Assembly (NCBI GenBank): GCA_033398695.1
Contig: CM065801.1
Span: 106,261,170 to 106,325,169 of the forward strand
DNA length: 64,000 nt
Source: Orobanche coerulescens
Lineage: Eukaryota; Streptophyta; Magnoliopsida; Lamiales; Orobanchaceae
Direction of reading: 5' to 3'
Under the pieces are notes generated by a model. That model had not been told where the DNA came from. It searched no databases and saw only the letters and a list, made by a program, of their open reading frames with translations. Positions 21,648-35,079 of this stretch are shown piece after piece. How positions within the stretch are numbered: position 1 is the first letter of the stretch; each line of letters begins with the position of its first letter. The position numbers were made by a program, and so were the translations under genes.

Positions 21648-23015
21648 CGGATTTTTAGGTTTTTGCTATTTTAATTAATTTTGGTGATTAATTGATAGAA
21701 ATTTAAATATTCATATATTTTGATGTTGGAATATTTTGCTAGATGTGTTCTTGCAGGTGATATGATCCAATTATCATGGTTTATATGAATGGTGTATTTA
21801 TTTATTTTTATTAATTATGCAATTGTTGGTTTGGCCCATTTTTTGAGGCATGTAATGGTTTTTCCCGTGAGAAAATCCGCGGGTAGTTCTAGGTGATTTT
21901 ATTTTTCATGTAATCTTGATGTAATTTCGATGTATTTTATTTTGTATAAAATTGTAATCGAATTCGGAAAAGACGGGATCACGAAGAAATAGAGCAGAAC
22001 CGAGATCCGGATCGCTGGCGGCATGCATTGACAAGCAAGAAGCGGCTGAGCAGCAAAGACATGGTTGCAGCGCCGCGAGCGGCTGCATGCAGCGCCAAAG
22101 CGGCCAGCAGTTCACCGGTCGGTCGGGTCGTCAAGTTTTAGTTCGGTCCGTTTCGCCACCGTTCGTTGCTTTCGCTGGAAAGTCGGGATTTAAAATTAAA
22201 TTTTTTGTATGTAATTAATTTTGCATAAAAGTGAAATTTTAATTTTGGAAATCCACGGCCTGGCCGGGGAGGAGCGACGAGATGCTTGATTCAGTGGGAG
22301 AGATCAAGTCGAAGATTTTTCTCGCGTTCAACTCAAGGAAGAAGACCATGATAATTAGATAATTTAATTATCCATGCCTTATTTTTTGGTTTTTACTGTT
22401 TTGACGTATGGCATGTATGGATGTATGCGTGATATGTTTCCTTGCATGTTAGGACGAGAATATTAAAAACCTTAAGGCTAAAATAACTAAGTGATTAAAC
22501 TGATTTATTTTTTTTGGCCTCCATAATTAATTTAAAATTGTGAAGTAATTAGCATGCGCATTGACATTAGGGTCCTCCTCCATATCGGATGTGCTAATTA
22601 TATGTTCACTAGTTTTATATTTCAAAATGATAACATAAGGTAAATATTACTTTTTATGATAGGACCTCTCCATCTGTAGGACTATTATTTAAAAGATAAT
22701 ATTTTAAGGATGTTAAATTATGGTGTTCACTTACGTGTATTAATTAATAAGCTCCCCATCGGAGTGTATGTTAATTAATACATGGCCAAGAGAAACTAAC
22801 TATTAATTTTACTTGTCATAACGTAATTTGACTAGATAGTAAAATTAAAGACGTAAAACTCTACTTGAGAAATGTGTGTAAACGTTCACACGATCGTGGC
22901 TTGCATGTGCATATTTTTCGAGGTGTTGGTTGCTAGCATATATATTGTGTTTTCAGGTTTTTCGATATATTTTTCTATACATTATGTGATGGATGTTTTT
23001 AATTTTTTATCTCAG
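21648..23015 (+). other. copia-A leader (about 1.4 kb, possibly containing an intron)
   Basis: Long AT-rich untranslated leader with a GC-rich patch at 21970-22170. It ends TTTTTATCTCAG immediately before ATG at 23016, which looks like a 3' splice site. An open frame starts upstream at 22872, but the family-typical gag N terminus begins at MSFNPLAVILQENKLDG, so 23016 is preferred as the start. Confidence 0.55.
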
Positions 23016-24022
23016 ATGTCTTTCAATCCACTAGCTGTTATTCTCCAAGAAAATAAACTTGATGGCACTAACTTTGCCGATTGGAAAAGAAATCTTGACA
23101 TTGTCTTGACTGCTGAGGGGCATAAATTTGTCTTAATCGAGGAGAGTCCTCTAGAACCAGAACCGGATGCCACTCCCGAAGAGTTAGCTGAATTCCGAAA
23201 ATGGAAAAAGTCTGATGAGATGGCTCGCTGTTACATTTTGGCTTCACTGACAAATGTATTGCAGCATCAGCATCAGACGATGGGCTCGGCCGCGGAAATG
23301 ATGAAAAGTCTCACCGAGATGTTTGGTCATCAGAACCGGGCGGCTAGACAAAATGCAATGAGGGTATTGATGACAATCCAAATGTCTGAAGGGACTCCAG
23401 TGAGGGATCATGTTCTAAAAATAATGTCCCATTTGAACGAACTGGGCATACTAGGGGCTACTATCGATGCGGAAACGCAGGTCGACATTATCTTAGGTAG
23501 CTTACCTAGAAGCTTTGAGCAGTTCTGCCTTAACTACAATATAAACCGTAGGACATATAGTTTGGCGGAACATCTGACAGAGCTTCAGTCTGCTGAAGGT
23601 CTCTTCAAACAAGGTTATCATCAAATTCTTGCGGCAACCGGTGCTACTTCTTCCAAACCAAAATGGGGAAAGAAGAAGAAGCAGGTTGGCCAGAAGCAAG
23701 TGGCAACCCTCAAGGTGAAAAGCAAGGCTCCTCACCCCGAGGCGAGCAAAAAGCCAAAGGGAAAGTGCTACAAGTACGGTCAGAAAGGACATTTTAAAGC
23801 GGACTGCCCTGCTCTTAAGAAGGGTATGTCTCGTGCACTAGTAGTCAAAACATGTTTGGCAGCTTGTTCTTCCACTTCGTGGATAGTTGATTCAAGCTCC
23901 ACTGATCATGTTTGCTTTGACTCGCATGGTTTTCAGGTAACCAAGCAGCTTAGTGCGGGCGAGACTACCATCAACTGGGGCGATTATTCCAGGCTTATGG
24001 CTGTTGCAGTGGGAGTCGTGCA
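23016..24022 (+). pseudogene. copia-A gag and protease start, interrupted by gypsy-B
   Basis: Open from ATG 23016 to the gypsy-B insertion. The gag domain (LDGTNFADWKRNLDIVLTAE; TEMFGHQNRAARQNAMRVLM) is followed by a Lys-rich region and a zinc knuckle CYKYGQKGHFKADC in which the second Cys is Tyr. The protease motif reads SWIVDSSSTDHVC, where DSG is expected; Gly to Ser probably inactivates it. Beyond 24022 the frame continues at 33771: V-A-V-G-V-V, then Q-L-K-I-N-D when the insert and one gtgca are removed. Confidence 0.9.
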
Positions 24023-24992
24023 TGTAACACCCCTAGATTTAACCGGAAATATTACAGCGCCGTGGGCCCCGAGATGGAACCCACAATGGTAAAAGAAATT
24101 TTCGCAAACATTTACAAATGCCCAAGAGGCCAACGACGGTACTATCTTTAAAAATTCACAAAGACTTATAAAATCCATTTATCAAAAACCGTCGTAAAAA
24201 CTCATTTGAAATCGCAAGGCCAAACGGCCGACACTCAAAAGTGTAGAAAACGATTTCCAAAGTAATCTCAGTTACCAGATACCAAAAGAGCATTTAAAAA
24301 TACTCAAGCAGTGGAAAAGACAACCAAACAACATTACTCTAGCAGCGGAAATACAACATTAAATCAGAACACTCGATAAACAATACATGTCTTAGCCAGT
24401 ATCCTCTGGGAAGCTCATCTCTTCACGACCGCTACATGCTCGATACTCCAAGAACCTAAAAAGAAATCCCACGATAGGGTCAGCCATAATATCCAACAAT
24501 GATAACCGTCACATCACATTAATAATTACATACCAATGAGAATACGACCAACGTAATCTTACCGCCATACCATTACTTACTCAAGTAATTCTCATTAGAA
24601 TAACCATTATCACATTTCACATCTCGTACTCGATTAACCAATAAACTCGAACATAATATCTGTATTGTACCTCAAACAATACTCAAGATTCTCAAACTAT
24701 CATAACCAACTCACGATATGGAAAAGTACCAGTTCTGACCAATACGATCCATCAAATAGTATCATCAAATCCCAAAACGATAACCGATTGTCCATCACAA
24801 GATGAATACCAAAGGAAAAACGGAACATACCTCGAGATATGAAGTGCCAAGACAATCATATCAGTCTAATCCGAGATCAGATCAATGCAATACGGTCACG
24901 GTCCTAACACAAGACCTACAAATGCATACTCATATGACCACGTCAATATGCTCAAAGCAATATCAACAATGTATGCTCAATGGAAATCCCAT

Positions 24993-25290
24993 GACCCAGC
25001 GCCCTTAGCATAGGTCCCAAGATGATCCTACAAGATCAACACGAGGTGGATAACCAATAATATACATATGCAAAACAACACAACACTGGGTAATCCAACG
25101 ATCCAGTGCCCTTAGCATAGATCCCAAGATGATCCCGTCGGACCAACACGAGGTGGAAAAACCCATCCAATGATCCAGCGCCCTCAGCATAGATCCCAAG
25201 ATGATCCCGTCGGACCAACACGAGGTGGACATCTGATCCAGCGCCCTCAGTATAGATCACACGATCCCATCGGATCAACACAACACAAAC
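24993..25290. repeat. Tandem repeat in gypsy-B LTR
   Basis: Four copies of a core beginning GATCCAGCGCCCTCAGCATA and ending CAACACGAGGTGGA, starting at 24993, 25100, 25172 and 25235. Spacers vary. The same array recurs in the other LTR at about 31099-31390. Confidence 0.85.
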
Positions 25291-26954
25291 AACACAATTA
25301 TGCATACACATATGCAAATCAAAATGTTCATCAACATGAACAACGCAACATGAACGACAATATGACAAATCAACTAAGACGACCTCATGTTCAACAACAT
25401 GAATGACAAAATGCATGATCAAAAATCATTAACACTAAACCGAATCAATTTAGGATACTTTTCCCGAGTCCTTCGGGAGCAATCTCAATCAAATCATCAC
25501 CGACGATTATCCGCAATGCTCGGCGATCCAAACGTACCATGGACTGCAGATACTCATATCCTCGTCTTTATGATAATGTATCCTCGATACCCAAAATGCC
25601 AATAATCGAAATAAATCATATACCTTATGATTTAACTCCCAGAATTGGAAGAACGATATACAATCCAAATACCCCGAGTTCACAATATAATCATCGCTAT
25701 ATGCATTATAAACGAAATGAAACCGAAACCATTCATTAAATTTTATAACTGAGCAAGTAATAACTTGCCTCGATACCGATACGGTGATGATGAAGCCGCT
25801 ACTAGTCACAATGCCTTCGTCTACGAGCTCCTCGGCCCCGACCAAAGCAATTCACGAACATACTCGAACATGACCGCAACATACGGTTATACTCACCGAT
25901 CAATAATCTCAACCTATCGAAGTAATCAAATAACACATAACCGATAACGATTAACAACCGACACGACCAACCAAATCATCTCAACGATTCAACGATATCT
26001 ACAATACAAACTACAACTCGATGATCATAATCAATCATTACAACCGATCAATAAACCCAACGGTTCCACAACTATCCCGATTTACCACAAGTCCGAATAA
26101 TCCAATTCACACAATTAGGAATTCACAACCACAATGCGATTACGGATACGAGCGTAAAGGAAATCATATTCGACGAACAATCACAATCTTTTCGGATTCC
26201 AAATTGATATCATGATTCGTATTTCATTAAGAACATACGAGTTCTACCACTACAACAAACGAATATTCGATCTTCAAATCTAAAAATACCAATAATTCAA
26301 TATACGATCGTCTTGCTATGTTAAATTCATCAAAAGTTCCTCAAGAACACTAAGGGATTCGAACTCATGTTCATAGCCATTAAAACGACATAATTCGATA
26401 TTCTTTAACATGAAGATAATCTTCCAATTCGTAATCCAAGTCATGAATCATCGTATTCTTCAATATACACTTCACATAACCTCAAGGATTGTAACAACAA
26501 CACCCTAATCATCATCATACGGATCAAATACGGATCACAATACCAAGAACATCAAGAACTATATGATTTCATAATCATAATCAACATATTCAAGACATAA
26601 ACCAACCTATCATCATCTTCCTTCAATATATGATTCATAAATCCTAAAGAATCATAAAAACAATACCATAATCACTTTCATACGAATCATTTATCAATAA
26701 CAACATCAAAAATCCGAAATGAAAGGGAGGATTATCTAACATACCTCTTTGAAGATGGAAAACACAAGAAATCACTTCAAGAATCATCATTAATCTCCAT
26801 ATCCAAGCTTCTAATCCATGCTTCCAAGCTCATAACCAAGATAAAAGATGTTTATTCTCACTTATATTCTCAAATGGACGAAGGTAGGAGGAGGAAATCC
26901 ATTTTCCTTCGTGAAGAAATGAAAGAACGAACTTCATTTTATAACTGCATAACT

Positions 26955-27352
26955 CATTACATACGTTATCCTTCATCATTAACGTACGTAATGCTCTTTA
27001 GCGTACGCTATTCATCCCGCATAGCGTACGTAATCATCATCCTAGAACTAACTGAACTGTTTTGTTAACATGCTTACATACGTAATGTTTCCTTCATAAC
27101 GTACGTAACATGTACGTTGACTTGCTACAGTACCACCCACATTACGTACGTAATGCGCCATGCATAATGTACATAATGGCCGAGGTTGACTCGCTGTCCA
27201 CATCCTCCGCCGAAAGCTGCCGACACAGGTTCCCACCTGCCAACCATGACTCAATCGTCTGATTCCCATGTTACGTACGTAATGTCTCGGCCATAACGTA
27301 CGTAACTCTTGTGATTTAGCGTACGTAAGTCTTCAACATTAGCGTACGCTAA
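26955..27352. promoter_or_regulatory. U3 palindrome array, gypsy-B left LTR
   Basis: Sites of ACGTACGT/GCGTACGC type are centred at about 26962, 26985, 27004, 27027 | 27079, 27102 | 27147, 27170 | 27276, 27299, 27322, 27345. The last quartet is spaced exactly 23-23-23, the first 23-19-23. On the minus strand the TATA-like sequence is about 21 bp past the 26962 site. Function inferred. Confidence 0.75.
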
Positions 27353-28113
27353 GTATTCTATATATAGCCAATTTTAATTGTTACCACCTGTCTCGACATA
27401 CAGAATACGAACATACGGCATATTGAATATGTATACTGAATCCAATAATATTCTCATACGATATACCCAATATCAAAAGTGCGATAACCTGATACACGAT
27501 ATCCTCAATTATAATTGTCTACCAAATACGACAATTGTACCAATACTGACATCTCAGTCCTTCATTTATTTTATCCATACTGTACATATTCCACGCTGTA
27601 CAGTATAACTCGGATAAAATAATCTCAAACAACAGTAGTATAAAATCCGGATATTACATTCTACACCACTTAAAATAAGTTTCGGCTTCGAAACTTACAA
27701 TCCGTCATAAAAAAAACAAGCATACCGTCCAACCAAAATATCCCAAAACCATCACGACAACGATCAATTATCGTCATTACCGAATTACCAAAAGAGCATA
27801 CTTACCAATATGTAGGTCGACTATCTCCTGAGATACTAGCAAGCGATCTAATTGTACAATCCCATTACGCTTACGACAATAATTCTCTGAGTCTCAACAA
27901 AATATATCATCTTCAGATGAAACAATCTGCCCGAATCAAAATCCTGTCTGCCTGATTACACAATCAGTCCCAATTCCGATAAAATGAATAATACACAATA
28001 CATCTGCGAAACAACCGCCCAAAACAACGACATGAATCCCGAAGTATCAACACAAAATCCGAACGCTCAGATGATCACCAAAAATGATCAACTAATAAAT
28101 CAACCGAATTTAT

Positions 28114-28300
28114 CATCAACATGATAAATTCCCATATGACCAACCAGAGGTCAAAACACAATCGAGAATATCATCAACATGATAAACTCCAATATGACCA
28201 ACCAGATGTCAAAACACAATCGAGAATATCATCAACATGATAAACTCCAATATGACCAACGAACGGTCCACGATAATCGAGAATACCTTTAAACGGTAAG
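28114..28300. repeat. 58-bp tandem repeat in gypsy-B interior
   Basis: Copies start at 28114, 28172 and 28230 (exact 58-bp period), with a fourth degenerate copy from about 28286. Each begins CATCAACATGATAAACTCC. Confidence 0.9.
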
Positions 28301-30098
28301 CTCCAACACGATGAACACCGAACCACAGAGACAGATATACGAAAAAGCAAAATTCTCAAAACGACACACCGATCACATATAGTGGATCTCAATAAATATA
28401 TCCGAATGGTGAACATACCCCTCGACGTACGAACAATCAATCACAAATCGTCGAACATCCTAAATGATACATGAAGTGGGAATGACCAATCGGTACGGCT
28501 CAAAATTCAAAAGTAGTAAAGTCACGCTACTACCACATCAATAAAGCCACATAGCACATATGCTCCAGTTTCACAAAATCCAAAATTAAAAAAAAAACTA
28601 CATCTGTACCGATTCTACAAAACGCAGTATAATTCTCTTGCCTGATCAATCCATTGATCACCCATGGATAGATAATCTACCATACTAAACTTCGAATCTC
28701 TTTTCCTTGTACCATCGATATGATATGCCCGATGCACTAAATGCGTATGTACATCAATCACATTTTCAAAACCAGTTTGAATTCATATAATCTTATCACG
28801 AAGACAAATTTTCGAAAGTTCTTTCAAAAATTTTAAAACTCAAAACATAAGTTTTCGTAACACCACGAAATCAGTTTTCGAAAAGTTAAATCGGTTTGCT
28901 TATGTCATGTATTCGATAACAGTTTCCTTCGAATCCACACGATTTCGAAGTTTAAAATGAAAACTATGCAAATGATTGACCACATGCATACTCCTGTATA
29001 CCAATCCGGTTCGTCACCAATATCCACTGATATTCCATCGGAAAACTACACGATATAGTTCCAAAATCTCAATATATAAACTCCGACCAAAAACTCCTTT
29101 TCCACATATGACTCGCAACGTCGGTCATTAACCCATCCTGGATCACCTTAAATATGCTATGACAAAATATTGAAACAAATCAACACAGCGAAAGACTTCC
29201 CGATAAGTTTCATTTGAACAAGTAAACCAAAACCGCGAAAGGCAGAAACGAAATAGATAAAGATTGATAAAGTGTTTTACAAATCTCGGGAGTTTTAGAA
29301 AACATGAAAAAGCCTTTTGGAAATATTAGGGTCTCAGCCCATATTTCGTTCCGCTTTACAAGAATTTTAAAAAAAAATAGAAAACCTTTTTCGGACTCCA
29401 AGTCCTGGGTTATAAAACTATTTCAAAATCAATTGGGTCTCAGCCCAAAATCATTTTCCGTAAAATATCCGTAAAACGTCTGTGAAATATTCATTTTGAA
29501 AAGTATCATTTTCAATGCTCAAAAGCAGTTCCATATATTTCAAAATGGCTTAACATGACTACATGCTCTTCTCAACCATGCACAACATTCTCCCAAATGC
29601 ATAATCCCGTTCCAAACTTAACTGACATACTGATTTCCAAAATCATAGTTTCTCAAGATCATCAATCCTGTCTCACTCTGTCATCTCATACTGTAACGCA
29701 TGATATCTGCTGAATCTCAAAACGTATCAACTTAGAACGGCAATAAATCTCAATGAAATTCAAAAATCCAAATACTTACAGATCGTGAAGCCGACGATTC
29801 CCCGTGATACTGGCACATGTCTAGACTCGAGAAAATACTCGACACAGGTATTTTCAAAATACACGTTTTGCAAACTCAGTTCAACTTGAGGACACAACAC
29901 ATCTCTTTCAAGAGAATCACGTTAGCACCGTTTGGAAAAGTTCACAACAATCCCAGTACCACACTGGTAAATCACATAGCGCACAAGCCCGAGTGAACAA
30001 CAAAAACTCAAGGCTCTAGAATTAGTCAATCGACAACTCGACTGACGCGACAAAACACGACCCAACTCGACCCAAATGCCTAGGTTATCTCAACCTAA

Positions 30099-30110
30099 GC
30101 TCCGATACCA
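30099..30110 (-). other. gypsy-B primer-binding site
   Basis: Minus strand TGGTATCGGAGC, five bases inside the LTR end at 30116; initiator tRNA-Met type. Confidence 0.8.
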
Positions 30111-30115
30111 TATTC

Positions 30116-33100
30116 TGTAACACCCCCAGATTTAACCGGAAATATTACAGCGCTGTGGGCCCCGAGATGGAACCCACAAGGCTAAAAGAAATTTTCGCAA
30201 ACATTTACAAATGCCCAAGAGGCCAACGACGGTACTATCTTTAAAAATTCACAACGACTTATAAAATCCATTTATTGAAAACCGTCGTAAAAACTCATTT
30301 GAAATCGCAAGGCCAAACGGCCGACACTCAAAAGTGTAGAAAACGATTTCCAAAGTAATCTCAGTTACCAGATACCAAAAGAGCATTTAAAAATACTCAA
30401 GCAGCGGAAAAGACAACCAAACAACATTACTCTAGCAGCGGAAATACAACATTCAATCAGAACACTCGATAAACAATACATGTCTTAGCCAGTATCCTCC
30501 GGGAAGCTCATCTCTTTACGACCGCTACAAGCTCGATACTCCAAGAACCTAAAAAGAAATCCCACGATGGGGTCAGCCATAATATCCAACAATGATAACC
30601 GTCACATCACATTAATAATTACATACCAATGAGAATACAATATGAGAATACAACCAACGTAATCTTACCGCCACAACATTACTAACTCAAGTAATTCTCA
30701 TCAGAATAACCATTATCACATTTCACATCTCGTACTCGATTAACCAATAAACTCGAACATAATATCTGTATTGTACCTCAAACAATACTCAAGATTCTCA
30801 AACTATCATAACCAACTCACGATATGGAAAAGTACCAGTTCTGACCAATACGATCCATCGGATAGTATCATCAAATCCCAAAATGATAACCGATTGTCCA
30901 TCTTAAGACGAATACCAAAGGAAATACGGAACATACCTCGAGATATGAAGTGCCACGACAATCATATCAGTCTAATCCGAGACCAGATCAATGCAATACG
31001 GTCACGGTCCTAACACAAGACCTACAAATGCATACTCATATGACCACGTCAATATGCTCAAAACAATATCAACAATGTATATTCAATGGAAATCCCATGA
31101 CCCAACGCCCTCAGCATAAGTCCCAAGATGATCCTACAAGATCAACACGAGGTGGATAACCAACAATATACATATGCAAAACAACACAACACTGGGTAAT
31201 CCAACGATCCAGCGCCCTCAGCATAGATCCCAAGATGATCCCGTCGGACCAAAACGAGGTGGAAAAACCCGTCCAATGATCCAGCGCCCACAACATAGAT
31301 CCCAAGATGATCCTGTCGGACCAACACGAGGTGGATATCTGATCCAGCGCCCTCAGCATAGATCACACGATCCCATCGGATCAACACAACACAAACAACA
31401 CAATTATGCATACACATATGCAAATCAAAATGTTCATCAACATGAACAACGCAACATGAACGACAATATGACAAATCAACTAAGACGACCTCATGTTCAA
31501 CAACATGAATGACAAAATGCATGATCAAAAATCATTAACACTAAACCGAATCAATTTAGGATACTTTTCCCGAGTCCTTCGGGAGAAATCTCGATCAAAT
31601 CATCACCGACGATTATCGGCAATGCTCGGCGATCCAAACGTACCATGGAGTGCAGATACTCATATCCTCGTCTTTATCATAATGTATCCTCGATGCCCAA
31701 AATGCCAATAATCGAAATAAATCATATACCTTATGATTTAACCCCCAGAATCGGAAGAACAATATACAATCCAAATACCCCGAGTTCACAATTATAATCA
31801 TCGATATATGCATTATAAACGAAATGAAACCGAAACCATTCATTAAATATTATAACTGAGCAAGTAATAACTTGCCTCGATACCGATACGATGATGATGA
31901 AGCCGCTACTAGTGACAATGCCTTCGTCTACGAGCTCCCCGGCCCCGACCGAAGCAATTCACGAACATACTCGAACATGACCGCAACATACGGTTATACT
32001 CACCGATCAATAATCTCAACCTATCGAAGTAATAAAATAACACATAACCGATAACGATTAACAACCGACACGACCAACCAAATCATCTCAACGATTCAAC
32101 GATATCTACAATACAAATTACAACTCGATGATCATAATCAATCAATACAACTTATCAATAAACCCAACGGTTCCACAACTATCCCGATTTACCACAAGTA
32201 CGAATAATCCAATTCAAACAATTACGAATTCACAACCACAATGCGATTACGGATACGAGCGTAAAGGAAATCATATTCGATGAACAATCACAATCTTTCC
32301 GGATTCCAAATTGATATCATGATTCGTATTTCATTAAGAACATACGAGTTCTACCACTACAACCAACGAATATTCGATCTTCAAATCTAAAAATACCGAT
32401 AATTCAATATACGATCGTCTTGCTATGTTAAATTCATCAAAAGTTCCTCAAGAACACTAAGGGATTCAAACTCATGTTCATAGCCATTAAAACGACATAA
32501 TTCGATATTCTTTAACTTGAATATAATCATCCAATTCGTAATCCAAGTCATGAATCATCGTATTCTTCAATATACACTTCACATAACCTCAAGGATTGTA
32601 ACAACAACACCCTAATCATCATCATACGGATCAAATACGGATCACAATACCAGGAACATCAAGAACTCTATGATTTCATAATCATAATGAACATATTCAA
32701 GACATAAACCAACCTATCATCATCTTCCCTCAACATATGATTCATAAATCCTCAAGAATCATAACAACAGTACCATAATCACTTTCATACGAATCATTTA
32801 TCAATAACAACATCAAAAATCCGAAATGAAAGGGAGGATTATCTAACATACCTCTTTGAAGATGGAAAACACAAGAAATCACTTCAAGAATCATCATTAA
32901 TCTCCATATTCAAGCTTCTAATCCATGCTTCCAAGCTCATAACCAAGATAGAAGATGTTTATTCTCACTTATATGCTCAAATGGACGAAGGTAGGAGGAG
33001 GAAATCCATTTTTCTTTGTGAAGAAATAAAAGAACGAACTTCATTTTATAACTGCATAACTCATTACGTATGTTATCCTTCATCATTAACGTACGTAATT

Positions 33101-33765
33101 CTCTTTAGCGTACGTTATTCGTCCCGCATAGCGTACGTAATCATCATCCCAGAACTAACTTAACTGTTTTGTTAACATCCTTACGTACGTAATGTTTCCT
33201 TCATAACGTACGTAACATGTATGTTGACTTGCTACAGTACCACCCACATTACGTACATAATACGCCATGCATAACGTACGTAATGGCTGAGGTTGACTCG
33301 CTGTCCACATCCTCCGCCGAAAGCTGCCGACACAGGGTCCCACCTGCCGACCATGACTCAATCGTCTGATTCCCATGTTACGTACGTAATGTCTCGGCCA
33401 TAACGTACGTAACTCTTGTGATTTAGCATACGTAAGTCTTCAACATTAGCGTACGCTAAGTATTCTATACTTAGCCAATTTTAACTGTTACCATATGTCT
33501 CGACATACAGAATACGAACATATGGCATACAGAATATGTATACTGAATCCAATAATATTCTCATATGATATACCCAATATCAAAAGTGCGATAACCTGAT
33601 ACACGATATCCTCAATTATAATTGTCTACCAAATATGACAATTATACCAATACTGACATCTCAGTCCTTCATTTATTTTATCCATACTGTACAGATTCCA
33701 CGCTGTACATTATAACTCGGATAAAATAATCTCAAACAACAGTAGTAGAAAATCCGGATATTACA
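30116..33765 (-). repeat. gypsy-B 5' LTR (right copy)
   Basis: 3650 bp, begins TGTAATATCC on the minus strand at 33765. It is a close match to the left copy, with scattered substitutions and small indels, including a duplicated GAGAATACAATAT near 30640. Its palindrome array is at 33060-33462, and the tandem repeat recurs at 31099-31390. Confidence 0.92.
33060..33462. promoter_or_regulatory. U3 palindrome array, gypsy-B right LTR
   Basis: Same layout as the left LTR (sites from about 33068 to 33452), with several independent CpG-to-TpG/CpA changes, for example GCATACGT and ACGTACAT. Function inferred. Confidence 0.7.
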
Positions 33766-33770
33766 GTGCA

Positions 33771-35079
33771 GTTGAAGATTAATGATAAATTATTAGTCCT
33801 AAATAATGTATTATTAGTACCGGATTTTAGAATGAATTTAATTTCGGTTTCTAAATTAAAAAGCGATGGTCATTCAGTTTCTTTTGATGATGATGCCATT
33901 ATTAAGAAAAGAAGCGGTGAATATATTTGCAAAGGTATTTTTAATGATGGACTATATGTCGTTAATACTGCACAAACTCCTATGCATAAATCACTTAACT
34001 CTTTGTCTAAACCTAAAAAGAGAAAAGAACCTTCAAGCATAAACCAAACATATCTGTGGCATTTACGGTTAGGACATGTAAACCTTGGAAGGATTCAAAG
34101 ATTGGTAGATGATGGCCCATTGGATGATCTCCAAGTTGAGTCATTTCCAATTTGTGAATCCTGTCTGGAAGGTAAAATGAGCAAAAGGGTTTTTAAAACC
34201 AAGGGAATCCGTGCTAAGAATGTGTTAGAATTGGTTCATACGGATGTATGTGGTCCAATGAATATCCAGGCTAGGGGTGGTTTCGAATGCTTCATCACAT
34301 TCATAGATGATTATTCGAGATATGGATACATCTATTTGATGCGACGTAAATCTGAAGCCTTTGACAAGTTCAGAGACTTCAAGGCTGAAACGGAGAAGCG
34401 TCATGGGAAGAGAATCAAGTCACTACGATCTGATCGTGGTGGCGAATACCTTAGTGGAGAGTTTTTGGATTTCTTGGCGAATGAGGGGATTTCGTCCCAG
34501 CTCACCGCGCCGGGAACTCCACAACAAAATGGTGTGGCTGAAAGAAGGAATAGGGCTCTTTTAAAAATGGTTAGATCAATGATGAGTTATTTAAATTTAC
34601 CTATTTCGTTCTGGGGATACGTCTTAGAAACAGCGGCGTACATTCTAAACCTGGTGCCTTCGAAATCAGTTCTAAAAACACCCACAGAACTGTGGAGTGG
34701 GCGTAAGCCCAGTCTAGGACATGTTCGGATTTGGGGTACCCTAGCACATGTGCTGAATAAGGAAGCTGATAAGTTGGCATCTCGTACAGAAGTACGAGTG
34801 TTTGTAGGATATCCTAAGGGAACGAAGGGTGGCTTGTTCTATAGTCCCCAAGATCAGAAGGTCATTGTTAGCACCAATGCCCGATTTCTGGAAGAGGATT
34901 ATATGATTAGTCACAAGGCCATGAGGGAGATAATTCTGGAAGAGCTGAGGGGCGAGACTCCATCTATACCAATCGTACAAGCGCCAACTAACACTGCACC
35001 ACGTATCGATTCTGATACTTTTACACCAACTCAGGATTTGCCTCGTCGTAGTGGGAGGGTTGTTCGTCAGCCCGAATGA
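33771..35079 (+). pseudogene. copia-A protease end, GAG-pre-integrase and integrase
   Basis: Long open frame continuing from 24022. NDKLLVLNNVLLVPDFRMNL is the post-protease segment. The integrase zinc region follows (LWHLRLGHVNLGRIQ ... CESCLEGKM). Then come core motifs VHTDVCGPM (Asp), SLRSDRGGEYLSGEF (Asp) and QQNGVAERRNRALL (Glu), so the DDE triad is intact. After FWGYVLETAAYILNLVPSK and the C-terminal RVFVGYPKGTKGGLFY it stops after RSGRVVRQPE, where a TGA probably replaces CGA. Confidence 0.9.

Larger units (their letters stand above)
24023..27658 (-). repeat. gypsy-B 3' LTR (left copy)
   Basis: 3636 bp, TG...CA bounded, matching 30116-33765. On the minus strand it contains the palindrome array (26955-27352), a TATA-like TTATAAAAT at about 26937-26946, and a donor-like GAG/GTATGT at about 26740-26747. 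It also holds four copies of a roughly 55-bp tandem repeat at 24993-25290. ORFs inside are open by chance. Confidence 0.92.
27659..30115 (-). other. gypsy-B internal region, no gag or pol seen
   Basis: About 2.5 kb, AT-rich. It starts (plus coordinates) with TTCTACACCACTTAAAATAAG, whose minus strand is a degenerate PPT next to the GGGACGAAACTTA-like phrase typical of gypsy 3' ends. It ends with a PBS. A 58-bp tandem repeat lies at 28114-28300. I saw no retroviral domain in any frame; an 88-codon open frame at 28174-28440 is a repeat shadow. Confidence 0.75.
24023..33765 (-). mobile_element. gypsy-B, large non-coding LTR element (LARD-like)
   Basis: 9743 bp with long LTRs of 3636 and 3650 bp around a 2457-bp internal region that has no recognisable gag or pol. 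Flanked by the 5-bp TSD gtgca (24018-24022 and 33766-33770). Ends TGTAATATCC/GGGTGTTACA (minus), tRNA-Met PBS and remnant PPT class it with the gypsy elements here. It must have moved with proteins supplied in trans, possibly by a related autonomous element. Confidence 0.93.

Noticed and set aside
22872..23015. Upstream extension of the copia-A gag frame
   Set aside because: Hydrophobic, unlike gag N termini; the family-typical start is at 23016 right after an acceptor-like CTCAG.
25036..25845. ORFs of 60-130 codons in gypsy-B LTRs (both copies)
   Set aside because: They follow tandem-repeat units, have no domain, and differ in frame integrity between the two LTRs.
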